DNA of 64,000 bases, taken from contig NC_017461.1 of assembly GCF_000258425.1 (NCBI RefSeq), forward strand, positions 1,146,949-1,210,948. The letters run 5' to 3'. A model generated the notes under the pieces. It was not told the DNA's origin. It ran no database searches and saw only the letters and a program-made list of their open reading frames with translations. This document shows, in pieces, positions 52,650 through 61,371 of this stretch. Position numbers and translations under genes: made by a program. The DNA is from Fervidicoccus fontis Kam940. GTDB taxonomy: Archaea > Thermoproteota > Thermoprotei_A > Sulfolobales > Fervidicoccaceae. Each line of letters begins with the position of its first letter. Within the stretch, counting starts at the first letter, position 1.

Positions 52650-53939
52650 TCATTTCTTCCTTGAAAGTATTGGCCTTGAAGAAATTATCCTTTCACCACT
52701 GAACCACTTAGTTCCAATATACAGAATAATTGCGATGTAGAGGATGTTTGCAATAAAGCTTGTTAGGAGATAGATATAGTTACCCAGAAACACAGATTTT
52801 ATTGCTATAATCGGCGTAGAAGCTGGCAGAATGGAAACTATAAAAGCTCCAAAGCTTCCAAGCTGAGATATATTTACATAAATGAGCAGTATGTAAGGTA
52901 TCAAGAATGGAAGCCATATGTATGAGGCAATGATCTGTGCTTCTCTTATATTGTTCGCAAGAGATGAAGCGACAATTGAAATTAAGAGAATAACGAAAAT
53001 TGCGAAAAGAAAGCCTAAAGCAAATAAGAATAGCACTGTAGGCGAGATTATTGATGAAGCACTGCTTATATTTAATCCACCCGCTTCAGATATTCCAGTG
53101 CTAGAAAAGATTTTGTATTCGTAATAAAGCATTGCGGTACTCATTCCTATCAGCCCGATCAATGAAACGACAAATGAGCTCAGCACTTTTGATAAGAGTA
53201 TATAGCTTCTTTTTACAGGAAGCGATAGAGTTATTTCAAGAGTTTTTTCCTCTTTTTCAGTACCCATACTGGACGCAGATATGGAAGACGCTATTGAAAA
53301 CATTAGTATCGGAGCTATTATTAAAGCAGTATAAGGCCCGGTGAGAGATTCGATCGTATTAGCAGGTAAGATATTGCCATTTATGAAAACGCTTTCATTT
53401 GCTGAAACCGGATTTAGGAAAAATGTAGCATTCATATTCGGATATGCCTTTGCTAAGTATGAGAGTAAAACCATTCTATTGAAGGAAGAAATAATTAAAT
53501 TGCTCGCAAGTGATACCTGGGAAAGGGAACTGATACTGATCTCTTTAATATATGTATAGCTTTCTATATTAGCACTTACTCCATTTACAATGTTATATGT
53601 AAAATTATTCGGAATGACAAAAACAATGAGATAATTTCCATTCCTCATCAAGTCGTAAACAGTGCCATTAGCGAAGACTTTAACGTTGCTATTTAAATCG
53701 TTCTTTATAAAGTTGATAAAATACTGAGAAAACGTGCCGTTGTCATAATTTATAACAGCAATGTTGACACCAGTCATATTTGATATTTCAGAGGTTTTTG
53801 ATATAGAATATCCCATAACTTCTCCAAGTATAAAAAAGATAACAATAGGCACAACTAGCATCGTAATAATGATCTTCGGATCTCTAAATAAGTCCTTGAC
53901 CTCTTTTTTTGCCAGTGTTAAAAACTCAGACCTGCTCAT
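52650..53939 (-). CDS. ABC-2 type exporter permease
   Basis: A 429-residue membrane protein with one N-terminal membrane segment (about 25-45), a large extracytoplasmic domain (about 55-190, rich in Asn and Ser), and five more segments from about 200 on. FRDPKIIITMLVVPIVIFFI and the EEKTLEITLSLPVKRSYILLSK cytoplasmic helix are typical of NatB-like ABC-2 permeases. It overlaps the ATPase gene by 4 bp. The exported substrate (ion, drug or lipid) is unknown. Confidence 0.87.
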   Translation of the reverse strand: MSRSEFLTLAKKEVKDLFRDPKIIITMLVVPIVIFFILGEVMGYSISKTSEISNMTGVNIAVINYDNGTFSQYFINFIKNDLNSNVKVFANGTVYDLMRNGNYLIVFVIPNNFTYNIVNGVSANIESYTYIKEISISSLSQVSLASNLIISSFNRMVLLSYLAKAYPNMNATFFLNPVSANESVFINGNILPANTIESLTGPYTALIIAPILMFSIASSISASSMGTEKEEKTLEITLSLPVKRSYILLSKVLSSFVVSLIGLIGMSTAMLYYEYKIFSSTGISEAGGLNISSASSIISPTVLFLFALGFLFAIFVILLISIVASSLANNIREAQIIASYIWLPFLIPYILLIYVNISQLGSFGAFIVSILPASTPIIAIKSVFLGNYIYLLTSFIANILYIAIILYIGTKWFSGERIISSRPILSRKK

Positions 53940-54646
53940 ATTCCGACAGCCCTCACAAAAGCTTCTTCTAGATTTTTAGCGTCATATTTCTCCTTTATTT
54001 CTTCAGGGGTTCCTTCGACAATTAACCTTCCATCATACAAAAACGACACTCTGTCACACAAGTTCTCAACTTCCAGCATGTTATGGCTACTTAATATGAT
54101 AGTAATTCTTTTTACTTTTGAAAAGTCTTTAATCGACCTTCTTAATTGAAGCGAGTATAGGACATCTATACCGCTAGTCGGCTCGTCTAGAATTGCCAAC
54201 TTTGGCTTTACCATGAGAGTTCTTGCTACTTGCAACCTTCTTTTCATTCCTTTACTATATGTTTTTATCTTATCTTTAAGTGCATCGCCCAGCCCAGAAA
54301 TTTCTTTCCCGACTTCTATAAAACTTTCATCTACTCCATAAATTTCTGCGATATACTTAAGATATTCTATGCCCGTCATATTCGGGTAAGCTCCAGCTTC
54401 TTCAGGAAGGTAGCTAATGATTTTTCTAACTTTTTCAGGTTCCTCTGCCACATTTATGTTATCTATATAAACTTCACCGCTTGTAGGCTTAAGAAGAGTT
54501 GCTAATATTCTAAGCGTTGTCGACTTTCCAGCCCCATTCGGACCTATTAATCCATATATCTCTCCTTCATCAATATTAAAACTTATTGACTTTAATGCTT
54601 CCTTTTCTCCATAATTCTTTCTTAGATCTCTCACTGTAACTAACAT
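53936..54646 (-). CDS. ABC transporter ATPase (NatA-like)
   Basis: A 236-residue ABC ATPase. Walker A is GPNGAGKST, the Q-loop follows in LPEEAGAYPNMT, the signature is YSKGMKRRLQVA in place of LSGGQ, Walker B is LAILDEPTSGID, and the switch His lies in SSHNML. These features match ABC-2 exporter ATPases. It is first in the operon, with the permease second. Confidence 0.92.
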   Translation of the reverse strand: MLVTVRDLRKNYGEKEALKSISFNIDEGEIYGLIGPNGAGKSTTLRILATLLKPTSGEVYIDNINVAEEPEKVRKIISYLPEEAGAYPNMTGIEYLKYIAEIYGVDESFIEVGKEISGLGDALKDKIKTYSKGMKRRLQVARTLMVKPKLAILDEPTSGIDVLYSLQLRRSIKDFSKVKRITIILSSHNMLEVENLCDRVSFLYDGRLIVEGTPEEIKEKYDAKNLEEAFVRAVGI

Positions 54647-54983
54647 GTTTATTACCTAGAAAAACAGTTTTGCATGTCATAAAAGTTTATGTTTTGATGT
54701 TTATGTTATTTCATGCTATTTATAAATCTCTCTGCAATCATTATGCTTACTCCTTTTTGATGACACCTTCAAACACCTTACTTTTCGTTGAGAATTTAAG
54801 ATCATTGCTGTATGAAGACCCCCATCCTGGCACAAAGGCGTTAAGCTTAAAAACGTTTTTAAATTAAAAAAAGACTAAAGAAAATTGCTTTCAAAGTAGA
54901 ATTTGTCTAATTGGAAAAACGGCGTTCAGCCGTCAAAGACATCTAATATGAGTATAGCTTATAATTATAGAGGGGATTGATGA
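54647..54983 (+). other. 337 bp spacer before rps15 with one hairpin
   Basis: No gene is visible. ACGGC (54919-54923) pairs with GCCGT (54929-54933) around loop GTTCA, about 50 bp before rps15. A TATA-like gcttataattat lies near 54957-54968. The hairpin could belong to an RNA leader if the transcript starts further up, or to a separate element. A CCCCCATCC stretch near 54820 is unexplained. Confidence 0.4.
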
Positions 54984-55442
54984 ATGAATAAGAAAAGAGA
55001 GAAGGGCAAGTCGCATAGTACGAGACCAGTGAGCGTTGGCACGCCTAAGTGGTTAAGACTCGAACCCGAAGAAATTGAAGAGTTGGTAGTAGAATTAGCG
55101 AAAAAAGGATATCCACCGTCAATGATAGGTATAATTTTGAGAGATCAGTATGGTATACCTTTAGTTAAAACCGTTACAAATAAAAAGATAACACAAATAC
55201 TGAAGGAAAGAGGACTATTACCGCAAATACCTGAGGACCTTTACAATTTAATCAGAAGGGCGGTAAACGTTAGAAGGCATCTTTCAGAACATCCGAAAGA
55301 TGAGAATGTAAAGAAAGGTTTGCAAGAAATAGAGTCTAAAATAAGAAGACTTGTCAGATATTATAAGAGGATAGGAAGGTTACCTCCTAATTGGGAATAC
55401 TCTCCTGAGACTGCAAAGCTATTAGCTTCTCAAAGTTCGTAA
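54984..55442 (+). CDS. rps15: Ribosomal protein S15 (uS15, S13e)
   Basis: The 152-residue archaeal S15 with its N-terminal extension ([30 protein letters not shown]) and the S15 core ([41 protein letters not shown]). The protein binds 16S rRNA at an early assembly step. The start is ATG after GGGGATTGATGA. It stands about 200 bp before S19e and may have its own promoter. Confidence 0.96.
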   Translation: MNKKREKGKSHSTRPVSVGTPKWLRLEPEEIEELVVELAKKGYPPSMIGIILRDQYGIPLVKTVTNKKITQILKERGLLPQIPEDLYNLIRRAVNVRRHLSEHPKDENVKKGLQEIESKIRRLVRYYKRIGRLPPNWEYSPETAKLLASQSS

Positions 55443-55651
55443 TTGTGGAGTATGTATTTGAACCTATCAATTTTTAGAATATTCCGGTTGTTATTTTTAA
55501 CTCCTAAAATTTCAAGATGTTTAAAGATACTGGTTAGCTATAAGTATTTAAATGTTTAAAAATTCATTATATTTAAAAACCGTTGTTAAAAAATAATTCA
55601 ATGGTTAGGAATACAATATAATAATAAAATGATAGCACTGGTGTAAAAATC

Positions 55652-56116
55652 ATGGTTAATGCTATGCAAGTACCCCCTAGTATATTGGTTGAGAGATTGG
55701 CAAAATATTTAAAAGAAAACTACAGCGAAGTTATCAATCCTCCAGAATGGAGTAAATTTTCAAAAACGGGCTCATATAAAGAGTATATTCCTTTGCAGGA
55801 GGATTGGTGGTATTATAGAGCAGCATCAATATTGAGGAAGCTATACAAGGCAAAAGGACCGGTAGGAATAGAAAGGTTCAGAGTTATCTATGGCGGAAAG
55901 AAAAGGTTTGGCTCTTCTCCACCGCACTTTAGAAAGGGTTCTGGTGCAATCGCCAGAAACATTCTAAAACAGCTAGAAAAAGCAGGACTGGTGACAAGAA
56001 TATCTGGTAAAGGAAGAACGCTTACACCTAATGCTGTTTCACTCCTAGATAGAATCTCAAAAGAAATAATGAGTGAATTGGCTGAGCAAACCCCTGAACT
56101 GAAGAGATATTTATGA
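55652..56116 (+). CDS. rps19e: Ribosomal protein S19e
   Basis: The 154-residue S19e of the small-subunit head. VPPSILVERLAKYLKE, PEWSKFSKTGSYKEYIPLQ, DWWYYRAASILRKLY and FGSSPPHFRKGSGAIARNIL are characteristic. It opens the conserved archaeal run S19e-PDCD5-L39e-L31e-aIF6-LX-prefoldin-FtsY. GGTGTAAAAATC precedes the ATG. Confidence 0.96.
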   Translation: MVNAMQVPPSILVERLAKYLKENYSEVINPPEWSKFSKTGSYKEYIPLQEDWWYYRAASILRKLYKAKGPVGIERFRVIYGGKKRFGSSPPHFRKGSGAIARNILKQLEKAGLVTRISGKGRTLTPNAVSLLDRISKEIMSELAEQTPELKRYL

Positions 56117-56202
56117 TCAAAATTTGTATAATTAGAAGTTGTTTTTTAATAAAAGCTAATTAAAGCTTTTTGCAAATTATAAATATAAAGTAGGTGTAAA
56201 AA

Positions 56203-56553
56203 ATGAGCGACGAGTATAACGATGAAGAGCTAGCAGAAATAGAACAGAGAAAGCTTTTGGAGCTTCAGAGAAGAATGGAAATGGAAGAGAGAAGGAGAAG
56301 AGCCACAGAGGCAGAAGCACAGAAACAAGAAATTCTGAGAAAAATCTTAACCCCACAAGCTAGAGACAGACTGAATAATGTGAAGCTAGTGAGGCCAGAG
56401 CTTGCAGAAGCTATAGAAAACCAATTAATTGTGCTTGCGCAGAGCGGGAGAATTACAGAACCCATTACTGAAGAGCAAATTAAAGAGTTATTAGCTGAAA
56501 TAACTACTAGATCAAGAAAGGAATTTAATATAAAAATAAGAGAAAAAGAATAA
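56203..56553 (+). CDS. PDCD5-family DNA-binding protein
   Basis: A 116-residue protein of the PDCD5/TFAR19 group: a very charged N-terminal helix (YNDEELAEIEQRKLLELQRR), then the three-helix core (ILTPQARDRLNNVKLVRPEL, AEAIENQLIVLAQSGRI, ITEEQIKELLAEI). Archaeal members bind double-stranded DNA weakly. It lies between rps19e and rpl39e, as in many archaea. TAGGTGTAAAAA precedes the ATG. Confidence 0.9.
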   Translation: MSDEYNDEELAEIEQRKLLELQRRMEMEERRRRATEAEAQKQEILRKILTPQARDRLNNVKLVRPELAEAIENQLIVLAQSGRITEPITEEQIKELLAEITTRSRKEFNIKIREKE

Positions 56554-56583
56554 AGAAGTATTAAGAAAAATGGTGAAAGTTTT

Positions 56584-56739
56584 ATGGCTCATTACAAGCC
56601 ATTGGCAAGGAAGTTAAGACTTTCAAAAGCTTTAAAATCAAATAGTCCTATTCCTGTATGGGTGGCTGTAAAAACAAAAAGAAAAGTAAGATTCAATTTT
56701 AAGAGGAGATTTTGGAGGAGGAATAAACTAAAAGTATGA
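56584..56739 (+). CDS. rpl39e: Ribosomal protein L39e
   Basis: A 51-residue, highly basic large-subunit protein found by reading the gap between the PDCD5 and L31e genes. [20 protein letters not shown] begins the product, followed by [20 protein letters not shown] and WRRNKLKV at the end, the classic L39e pattern that lines the exit tunnel. GGTGAAAGTTTT precedes the ATG. It is 12 bp before L31e. Confidence 0.95.
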   Translation: MAHYKPLARKLRLSKALKSNSPIPVWVAVKTKRKVRFNFKRRFWRRNKLKV

Positions 56740-56750
56740 GAGTGGTTTAA

Positions 56751-57095
56751 ATGAAGGGTAATGAGCTCGAAGAAGTCATAAACTTGAGAAAAGTTTATTC
56801 TTCCAGGAAGACGAGCAGAGCAGCTAGGGCTATTAGATATATAAAGGATTATATAAGGAGAAGGTTTCACACAGAAGAAATTAAAATAGATGACTCAGTA
56901 AACAAGTTAATATGGAGTAGAGGCATAGAGAAGCCCCCAAGAAAATTAAGAGTTAAAATAATTGCAGAGGAAATGAAGGAAATTAAAACTAAGAGCGGAG
57001 AAGTAAGGAAACATCCTACTAAAGTTAAGGTTGAGTTGCCAAAAGTTGAGAAAGTCGAAAACAAAAATAAGAAAGAAAAGGGGAAGGAGGAGTAA
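56751..57095 (+). CDS. rpl31e: Ribosomal protein L31e
   Basis: A 114-residue L31e near the tunnel exit. VINLRKVYSSRKTSRAARAI, RYIKDYIRRRF, IKIDDSVNKLIWSRGIEKPP and KLRVKIIAEEM are the family blocks. A long Lys/Glu tail (about 90-114) extends beyond the usual end. GAGTGGTTTAA precedes the ATG. L39e-L31e-aIF6 is a conserved archaeal order. Confidence 0.95.
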   Translation: MKGNELEEVINLRKVYSSRKTSRAARAIRYIKDYIRRRFHTEEIKIDDSVNKLIWSRGIEKPPRKLRVKIIAEEMKEIKTKSGEVRKHPTKVKVELPKVEKVENKNKKEKGKEE

Positions 57096-57152
57096 TTTTT
57101 TAATCATACAATACTTATGCTTTAAAACTTTTTGTATTTTTAGGTGCAAAAA

Positions 57153-57830
57153 ATGAATTTTTCCAAGCTCTCTGTATTTAGGAATCATAACATAGGAGTA
57201 TACATATTTAGCAATAACAAATTCGCATTAGTTCCAAATGGGATTTCTCATGGCTCAAAAAAAGTTGTTGAAGAAACATTAGGAGTAGATGCTATAGAAA
57301 CCACTATAATGGATACAAGAATTATAGGAGTCCTTGTCTCAGGTAATGATAGAGCAATCCTTCTTCCATATGCAGTAAAAAGCGAAGAAATTGATCGCTT
57401 AAAAGAAAGCATAGGAGGATCTGTGAAAATAGGAATTATTGATTCCAAGTTTACTGCTTTAGGAAATTATATAACTGCTAACAATAAGTTTGCTTATATC
57501 TCGCCTTTGCTTGAGGACGAAATAGCTAGGAAAATAAGCGACTTGCTAGATGTTAAGGTAAGCAAGAAAAGCTACTTGGGTATTTCCATTATAGGATCAA
57601 TAATAGTATCAAACGATTATGTAGCTTTTGTTCATCCAATGCTAAGCGACTCTGATGCTTCAGAAATAAAAAATGACATGAAAGTTGAAGTAGTTCAGAC
57701 GACAGTAAATGAAGGAGTTCCATTTGTAAAGTCTGGCATAGTGGCGAACAACAATGGAGTTTTAGTAGGTAGTGCAACGACAGGAACCGAAATTCTCAAT
57801 ATTACCTCTCTTTTAAATCAAGAGATCTAG
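57153..57830 (+). CDS. eif6: Translation initiation factor aIF6
   Basis: aIF6 binds the large subunit and prevents joining of subunits until the right time. The protein of about 225 residues folds as five repeats; repeats are visible in NHNIGVYIFSNNKFALVPNG, LVSGNDRAILLP, TALGNYITANNKFAYISPLL, and GIVANNNGVLVGSATTGTE (each strand run ends with a hydrophobic-Pro pattern). ATG at 57153 follows AGGTGCAAAAA, so GTG at 57144 is part of the binding site. Confidence 0.95.
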   Translation: MNFSKLSVFRNHNIGVYIFSNNKFALVPNGISHGSKKVVEETLGVDAIETTIMDTRIIGVLVSGNDRAILLPYAVKSEEIDRLKESIGGSVKIGIIDSKFTALGNYITANNKFAYISPLLEDEIARKISDLLDVKVSKKSYLGISIIGSIIVSNDYVAFVHPMLSDSDASEIKNDMKVEVVQTTVNEGVPFVKSGIVANNNGVLVGSATTGTEILNITSLLNQEI

Positions 57831-57896
57831 CAATCTGCTTATAGTTTTGTAAATAATTTTGACTCTTCTCGAGATAAAGTTCCCTTAAGTTGGATT

Positions 57897-57937
57897 ATAG
57901 ATTCTTTACAGCTGAAAGCCTCTCCGCCCCAAAAGGC
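57897..57937 (+). repeat. Hairpin resembling an IS200/IS605 right end
   Basis: gctgaaag, then a stem of cctctccgcc with ggcaaggagg around ccaaaa, ending ggtca. The GCTGAAAG lead and GGAGGTCA ending resemble 22561 and 27970. A second, inverted hairpin lies 40 bp away at 57976. There is no tnpB here; both may be terminators of eif6. Confidence 0.4.
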
Positions 57938-57975
57938 AAGGAGGTCAGTAATAAAAGATAAAGCTAGAAAAACTA

Positions 57976-58016
57976 TAATTTTCATTCCACCTTGAAAGGT
58001 GAGGTTTTCAACTGAA
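57976..58016 (-). repeat. Inverted partner hairpin in the eif6-LX spacer
   Basis: On the minus strand: ttgaaaacctcacc, then tttcaa, then ggtggaatga. CCTCACC pairs with GGTGG. It faces the hairpin at 57897 in opposite orientation, leaving about 40 bp of AT-rich DNA between, as in a miniature inverted element. Pure coincidence of two stems is possible. Confidence 0.35.
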
Positions 58017-58110
58017 AAAGAAGACTTATTAAGTTTAAAACTTTCTATATTCATGAAATAAAAAATATTAATCTAATATCTAATCAATTCCTTACAGTGG
58101 TGCTTCAATA

Positions 58111-58371
58111 ATGACTCAGGTTAAAGTTTACAGAATTTCAGGAGAAATGCTCATCTCTCATGATCATTTCCCAAAATGGCAGAAGTTTAATTTGGAGCTG
58201 ACAGGAACTAGCGAAAAAGATGCTATTAACAAGACATATTCATTGCTTGGTAGCAAGCACAAACTAAGAAGATTTCACATAAAGATTAATAAAGTAGAAG
58301 AAGTTGCCAATAAAGAAGCCGTTTCGAAGAACATTCAGGATTTGTTAGCTATTGATAGGTGGAATATATGA
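58111..58371 (+). CDS. rplX: Ribosomal protein LX (L18Ae/L20a)
   Basis: The 86-residue archaeal LX. VKVYRISGEMLISHDHFPKW, FNLELTGTSEKDAINKTYSLLGSKHKLRR (read as two parts around KDAINKTYSLLG) and FHIKINKVEEV are diagnostic. The stop overlaps the prefoldin start (ATGA). It is the small partner of eukaryotic L18A found only in some archaea. Confidence 0.94.
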   Translation: MTQVKVYRISGEMLISHDHFPKWQKFNLELTGTSEKDAINKTYSLLGSKHKLRRFHIKINKVEEVANKEAVSKNIQDLLAIDRWNI

Positions 58372-58790
58372 GCAGAACAGTTCAAATAGATGCCGAAGCC
58401 CTTTTACAAACAGTAGCAAATCTTGAGAAGTATTTGGAAAGCCTGAGGAATGCAATAGGTTTGCTAAATGAAAGACTTTTAGAGGTTAAAATCGCTAGAG
58501 AGGCCCTTAAGAGAATTAATAGCGAAAATACAAGTGATATCATTGTAAGCATGGATAAGGATAGCAATCTCATGGTAAAACTGAAGGCAAATATCGATGG
58601 GAACCCTTTAGTTCATTTAGGTCTTGACATATATGCGGAGCTTCCTTACGATAGGGCTGAAAGCGTGCTAGCTGAAAGAGAAAATAGTATTACCGAAGAG
58701 CTAAAAAGAATGAGTAAGGAATATGATGAAAAAAATAAGGAATATCAGAAATTGCAGAGCTTAATATACGCTCTATCTCAACAAAGATAA
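58368..58790 (+). CDS. pfdA: Prefoldin alpha subunit
   Basis: A protein of about 140 residues with two long coiled-coil helices (about 5-55 and 95-140) joined by beta hairpins (SDIIVSMDKDSNLMVKLKAN, GNPLVHLGLDIYAEL), the plan of prefoldin alpha. Prefoldin hexamers hand unfolded proteins to the thermosome. ATG at 58368 overlaps the LX stop; GTG at 58359 sits in AGGTGGAATAT, the likely binding site. The beta subunit is not in this window. Confidence 0.92.
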   Translation: MSRTVQIDAEALLQTVANLEKYLESLRNAIGLLNERLLEVKIAREALKRINSENTSDIIVSMDKDSNLMVKLKANIDGNPLVHLGLDIYAELPYDRAESVLAERENSITEELKRMSKEYDEKNKEYQKLQSLIYALSQQR

Positions 58791-58805
58791 TTTGTGATTT
58801 AAATT

Positions 58806-59729
58806 ATGTTTAGTAGGCTAAAAAAATCTATAGAAAGCTTTTCAAATTCTTTAGCGGAAAAATTTAAAACTAAGGAGATCAAGCCGGAAGACTTTGATGA
58901 AATTGGAAATGATTTCTTGCTGGAGTTAGTGGAGAACGACGTAGCATATTCAGTTGCAGAAGAAATAATTAATACATTGAAAAATACCATTATTGGAAAG
59001 AGAGTGCCAAAAAACAGCGATATAAAAGAAAGCATTAAGGAGGCTCTGGTTGATTTTATAAAGAAAAACATACCGGAACCAGATTTGGATATTATAGAGG
59101 CTATTAAAAATAAACAAGCTAAAGAAAAAAAACCGTTTATTATTATATTTATGGGGATAAATGGAGTAGGAAAGACTACTTCCATTGCAAAGCTGGCAAA
59201 CTACATAAAAAAGAACGGAATGACCCCGTTAATTGTCGCAGCAGATACTTTTAGAGCAGGATCGCAAGAGCAGTTGCAAGTTCACGCAGATAGATTGGGA
59301 GTGCCGATAATAAGGGCTAAGTATAACAGCGATCCGGCTTCCATTGCATTTGACGGAATAGCATATGCGGAAAAGAAAAATATACCGGTTGTTCTTATTG
59401 ATACTGCAGGAAGGATGCATGTAGACAGGGACTTAATAAATGAACTTAAGAAAATTATAGACGTTGTTGGATATGATTTGAGACTGTTAGTAATAGATGC
59501 ATTATCAGGCAATGACTCAGTAGAGCAAGCGATCGCTTATGAGAAAAATGTCGGATATGAGGGCTTCTTCCTAACAAAAAGCGATGCTGATACAAAGGGC
59601 GGTGTCGCTTTAAGTATTTCTGTAGAAACCAAAAAGCCAATTTACTTTTTAGGAACTGGTCAAAATTATGATGATATAGTACCTTTCAATAAAGAATGGC
59701 TGATAAAAACGCTGTTGGGAGAAAAATAG
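58806..59729 (+). CDS. ftsY: Signal recognition particle receptor FtsY
   Basis: A 307-residue SRP GTPase. The helical N domain covers about 1-100. The G domain has GINGVGKTTSIAKLANY (G1), ADTFRAGSQEQLQVHADRL (insert), DTAGRMHVDRDLINEL (G3), TKSDADTKGG (G4 equivalent) and FLGTGQNYDDI at the C-terminus. There is no long acidic A domain, as in most archaea. Starts 15 bp after pfdA. Confidence 0.95.
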   Translation: MFSRLKKSIESFSNSLAEKFKTKEIKPEDFDEIGNDFLLELVENDVAYSVAEEIINTLKNTIIGKRVPKNSDIKESIKEALVDFIKKNIPEPDLDIIEAIKNKQAKEKKPFIIIFMGINGVGKTTSIAKLANYIKKNGMTPLIVAADTFRAGSQEQLQVHADRLGVPIIRAKYNSDPASIAFDGIAYAEKKNIPVVLIDTAGRMHVDRDLINELKKIIDVVGYDLRLLVIDALSGNDSVEQAIAYEKNVGYEGFFLTKSDADTKGGVALSISVETKKPIYFLGTGQNYDDIVPFNKEWLIKTLLGEK

Positions 59730-59733
59730 AAAG

Positions 59734-60300
59734 ATGAATAAACGAAAAAAGTATGTGAGATTAGCTTACAATGAAATGGAGAGAGTTTTTTATAAAGCAA
59801 CATTTCTGTTTTTTGAGTACCGTTCAGTTGATTTTCTGAGATACGGTGGCAGATATATTAAAAGTATTGCTCAAAAAACGAACTTGCCAGTCCGAGATGA
59901 TTTAAAGCATTTCATTTGTAAAAGGTGCGGAGCCATACTTATACCTGGAGTAAACTCCTCTTACAGGATACATTCAAAAAGTGGAAATTCATACTTGAAA
60001 GTGAAATGCTTAAATTGTGGATATTCTAAAAAAATCATATTTAAACCTAGAGATGTGGTGAAAAGCAAAATGGTCAGAGCCGATATCAATATTGGAAAAA
60101 ACGGCATTAATGAGAGAATTATAAAAGAAATAGACACAAGATTAAAGGTAAAAAAGGTTGTCAAAATAAGAATTAATAAAAACTTTATCGAATCAAGTGG
60201 CGAAGAAAGAGAGGAAATCGCAAAAAAAGTTTCTTCTCTTCTTAACGCAGAGTTGGTAGAAATTAGAGGAAACACATTCATTTTAAAAAGAAATTTATAG
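59734..60300 (+). CDS. rnp4: RNase P subunit Rnp4 (Rpp21) fused to a YhbY/CRM RNA-binding domain
   Basis: A 188-residue protein. The first part (about 1-110) is Rnp4, the Rpp21 homolog: YGGRYIKSIAQKTNLPVR, then zinc ligands C62-x2-C65 (ICKRCGAILIPG) and C92-x2-C95 (VKCLNCGYSKK). From about 113 a second domain begins: VRADINIGKNGINERIIKEI with a GxxG turn (121-124), KVVKIRINKNF, and a last strand VEIRGNTFILKR. This is a YhbY/CRS1 (CRM) fold. Rnp4 proteins usually stop before that point. It follows FtsY by 4 bp. Confidence 0.88.
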   Translation: MNKRKKYVRLAYNEMERVFYKATFLFFEYRSVDFLRYGGRYIKSIAQKTNLPVRDDLKHFICKRCGAILIPGVNSSYRIHSKSGNSYLKVKCLNCGYSKKIIFKPRDVVKSKMVRADINIGKNGINERIIKEIDTRLKVKKVVKIRINKNFIESSGEEREEIAKKVSSLLNAELVEIRGNTFILKRNL

Positions 60301-61191
60301 CGGTATACCTCCAACCTCAGGAGATTGCATATCCTCAGTAAATACTCCATATGGGAGCGCTTCTGTGTTAAAAATTCTGCCATAGTTGCCTCTTATATCG
60401 GCCATTATTATTCCAATTGTATTAGTGCTGTACATTCGATTGACATATTCGATTAAATCTTTTCCCACAAAAAGAACGTTTCCAGCTAAAGTTCCCCTTT
60501 CTACAATCCATCTAGTAGCACCTGTCAAAATTATAACTTCCCCTATTCCAGTGGCTGCAGCTGCAGCGAAGTGATTAGCATAATACCCTGCGCCGGGAAT
60601 AGGCGTATCCCCAATTCTTCCTGGCATTTTTCCTCTTATTCCTCCGGTGCTTGCCCCCGCTGCAGTGTCGCAATCCGAACTAATAGCGATTGCTCCTACG
60701 GTATCATGGATCCAATTCGATCTTTTTTCAATGTTAATGCTAATGTCTTTTACATCTTTTTTAACATTGATTCTTTCATCTATTTTAAAACCTTTACTTA
60801 AAGCGAACTTCTGTGCCCCTTCTCCGACTAGAATTACATGTGGGGTTTCTCTCATAACCTTCATGGCGACAAGTATAGGATTTCTAATTCCTCTAATCGC
60901 AGCAACGGCACCTGCATCCATTTTTTTCCCATCCATTATTCCCGCATCCAATTCCATATAGCCTTCAGAGTTTGTTACAGAACCTAATCCGGCATTTAGG
61001 CTTCCTGAATCCTCTAAAATTCTTATAGCTTCAGCTACTGCTTCAACTGCACTTTTTTCGCGTTTTAGGATTTCCATACCAAAAGTTACGGCATCTTTTA
61101 AAGCCTGCTGTGCAGAAATTTTCGTTTCTTTAGGTATTTTACTCCAGCTTCCAGCGCCACCGTGAACCATAATAATTGGTTTACATACCAT
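60295..61191 (-). CDS. Isoaspartyl peptidase / plant-type L-asparaginase
   Basis: An Ntn-hydrolase of about 298 residues. IIMVHGGAGSW starts the alpha part and the catalytic N-terminal Thr after self-cleavage is in HDTVGAIAIS, followed by AAGASTGGIRGKMPGRIGDTP and GAGYYANHFAAAAATGIGE. It removes isoaspartyl damage or hydrolyses asparagine. ATG at 61191 follows AAGGTGTTCAAT, so the longer GTG frame is discarded. It converges with the Rnp4 fusion, overlapping by 6 bp. Confidence 0.9.
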   Translation of the reverse strand: MVCKPIIMVHGGAGSWSKIPKETKISAQQALKDAVTFGMEILKREKSAVEAVAEAIRILEDSGSLNAGLGSVTNSEGYMELDAGIMDGKKMDAGAVAAIRGIRNPILVAMKVMRETPHVILVGEGAQKFALSKGFKIDERINVKKDVKDISINIEKRSNWIHDTVGAIAISSDCDTAAGASTGGIRGKMPGRIGDTPIPGAGYYANHFAAAAATGIGEVIILTGATRWIVERGTLAGNVLFVGKDLIEYVNRMYSTNTIGIIMADIRGNYGRIFNTEALPYGVFTEDMQSPEVGGIPL

Positions 61192-61282
61192 ATTGAACAC
61201 CTTTTAATTTTTTAATAATTTATAATATTTAATTTTTTATTAGTTACCAATCTAAGTTTAATATAAAGGCACATGAAATAAG

Positions 61283-61296
61283 CTTTTTATATATAG
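61283..61296 (+). promoter_or_regulatory. TATA box before nep1
   Basis: ctttttatatatag is a strong TATA match, about 80-90 bp before nep1. It predicts a leader of about 50 nt that includes a CTAG/CTAG hairpin. Confidence 0.45.
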
Positions 61297-61371
61297 CTTG
61301 TGAATGTATATTCGGAACACGATTAATGTTTTCTAGAGAGTAGAGGGCTAGACGAAGAATCATTGAAATAA

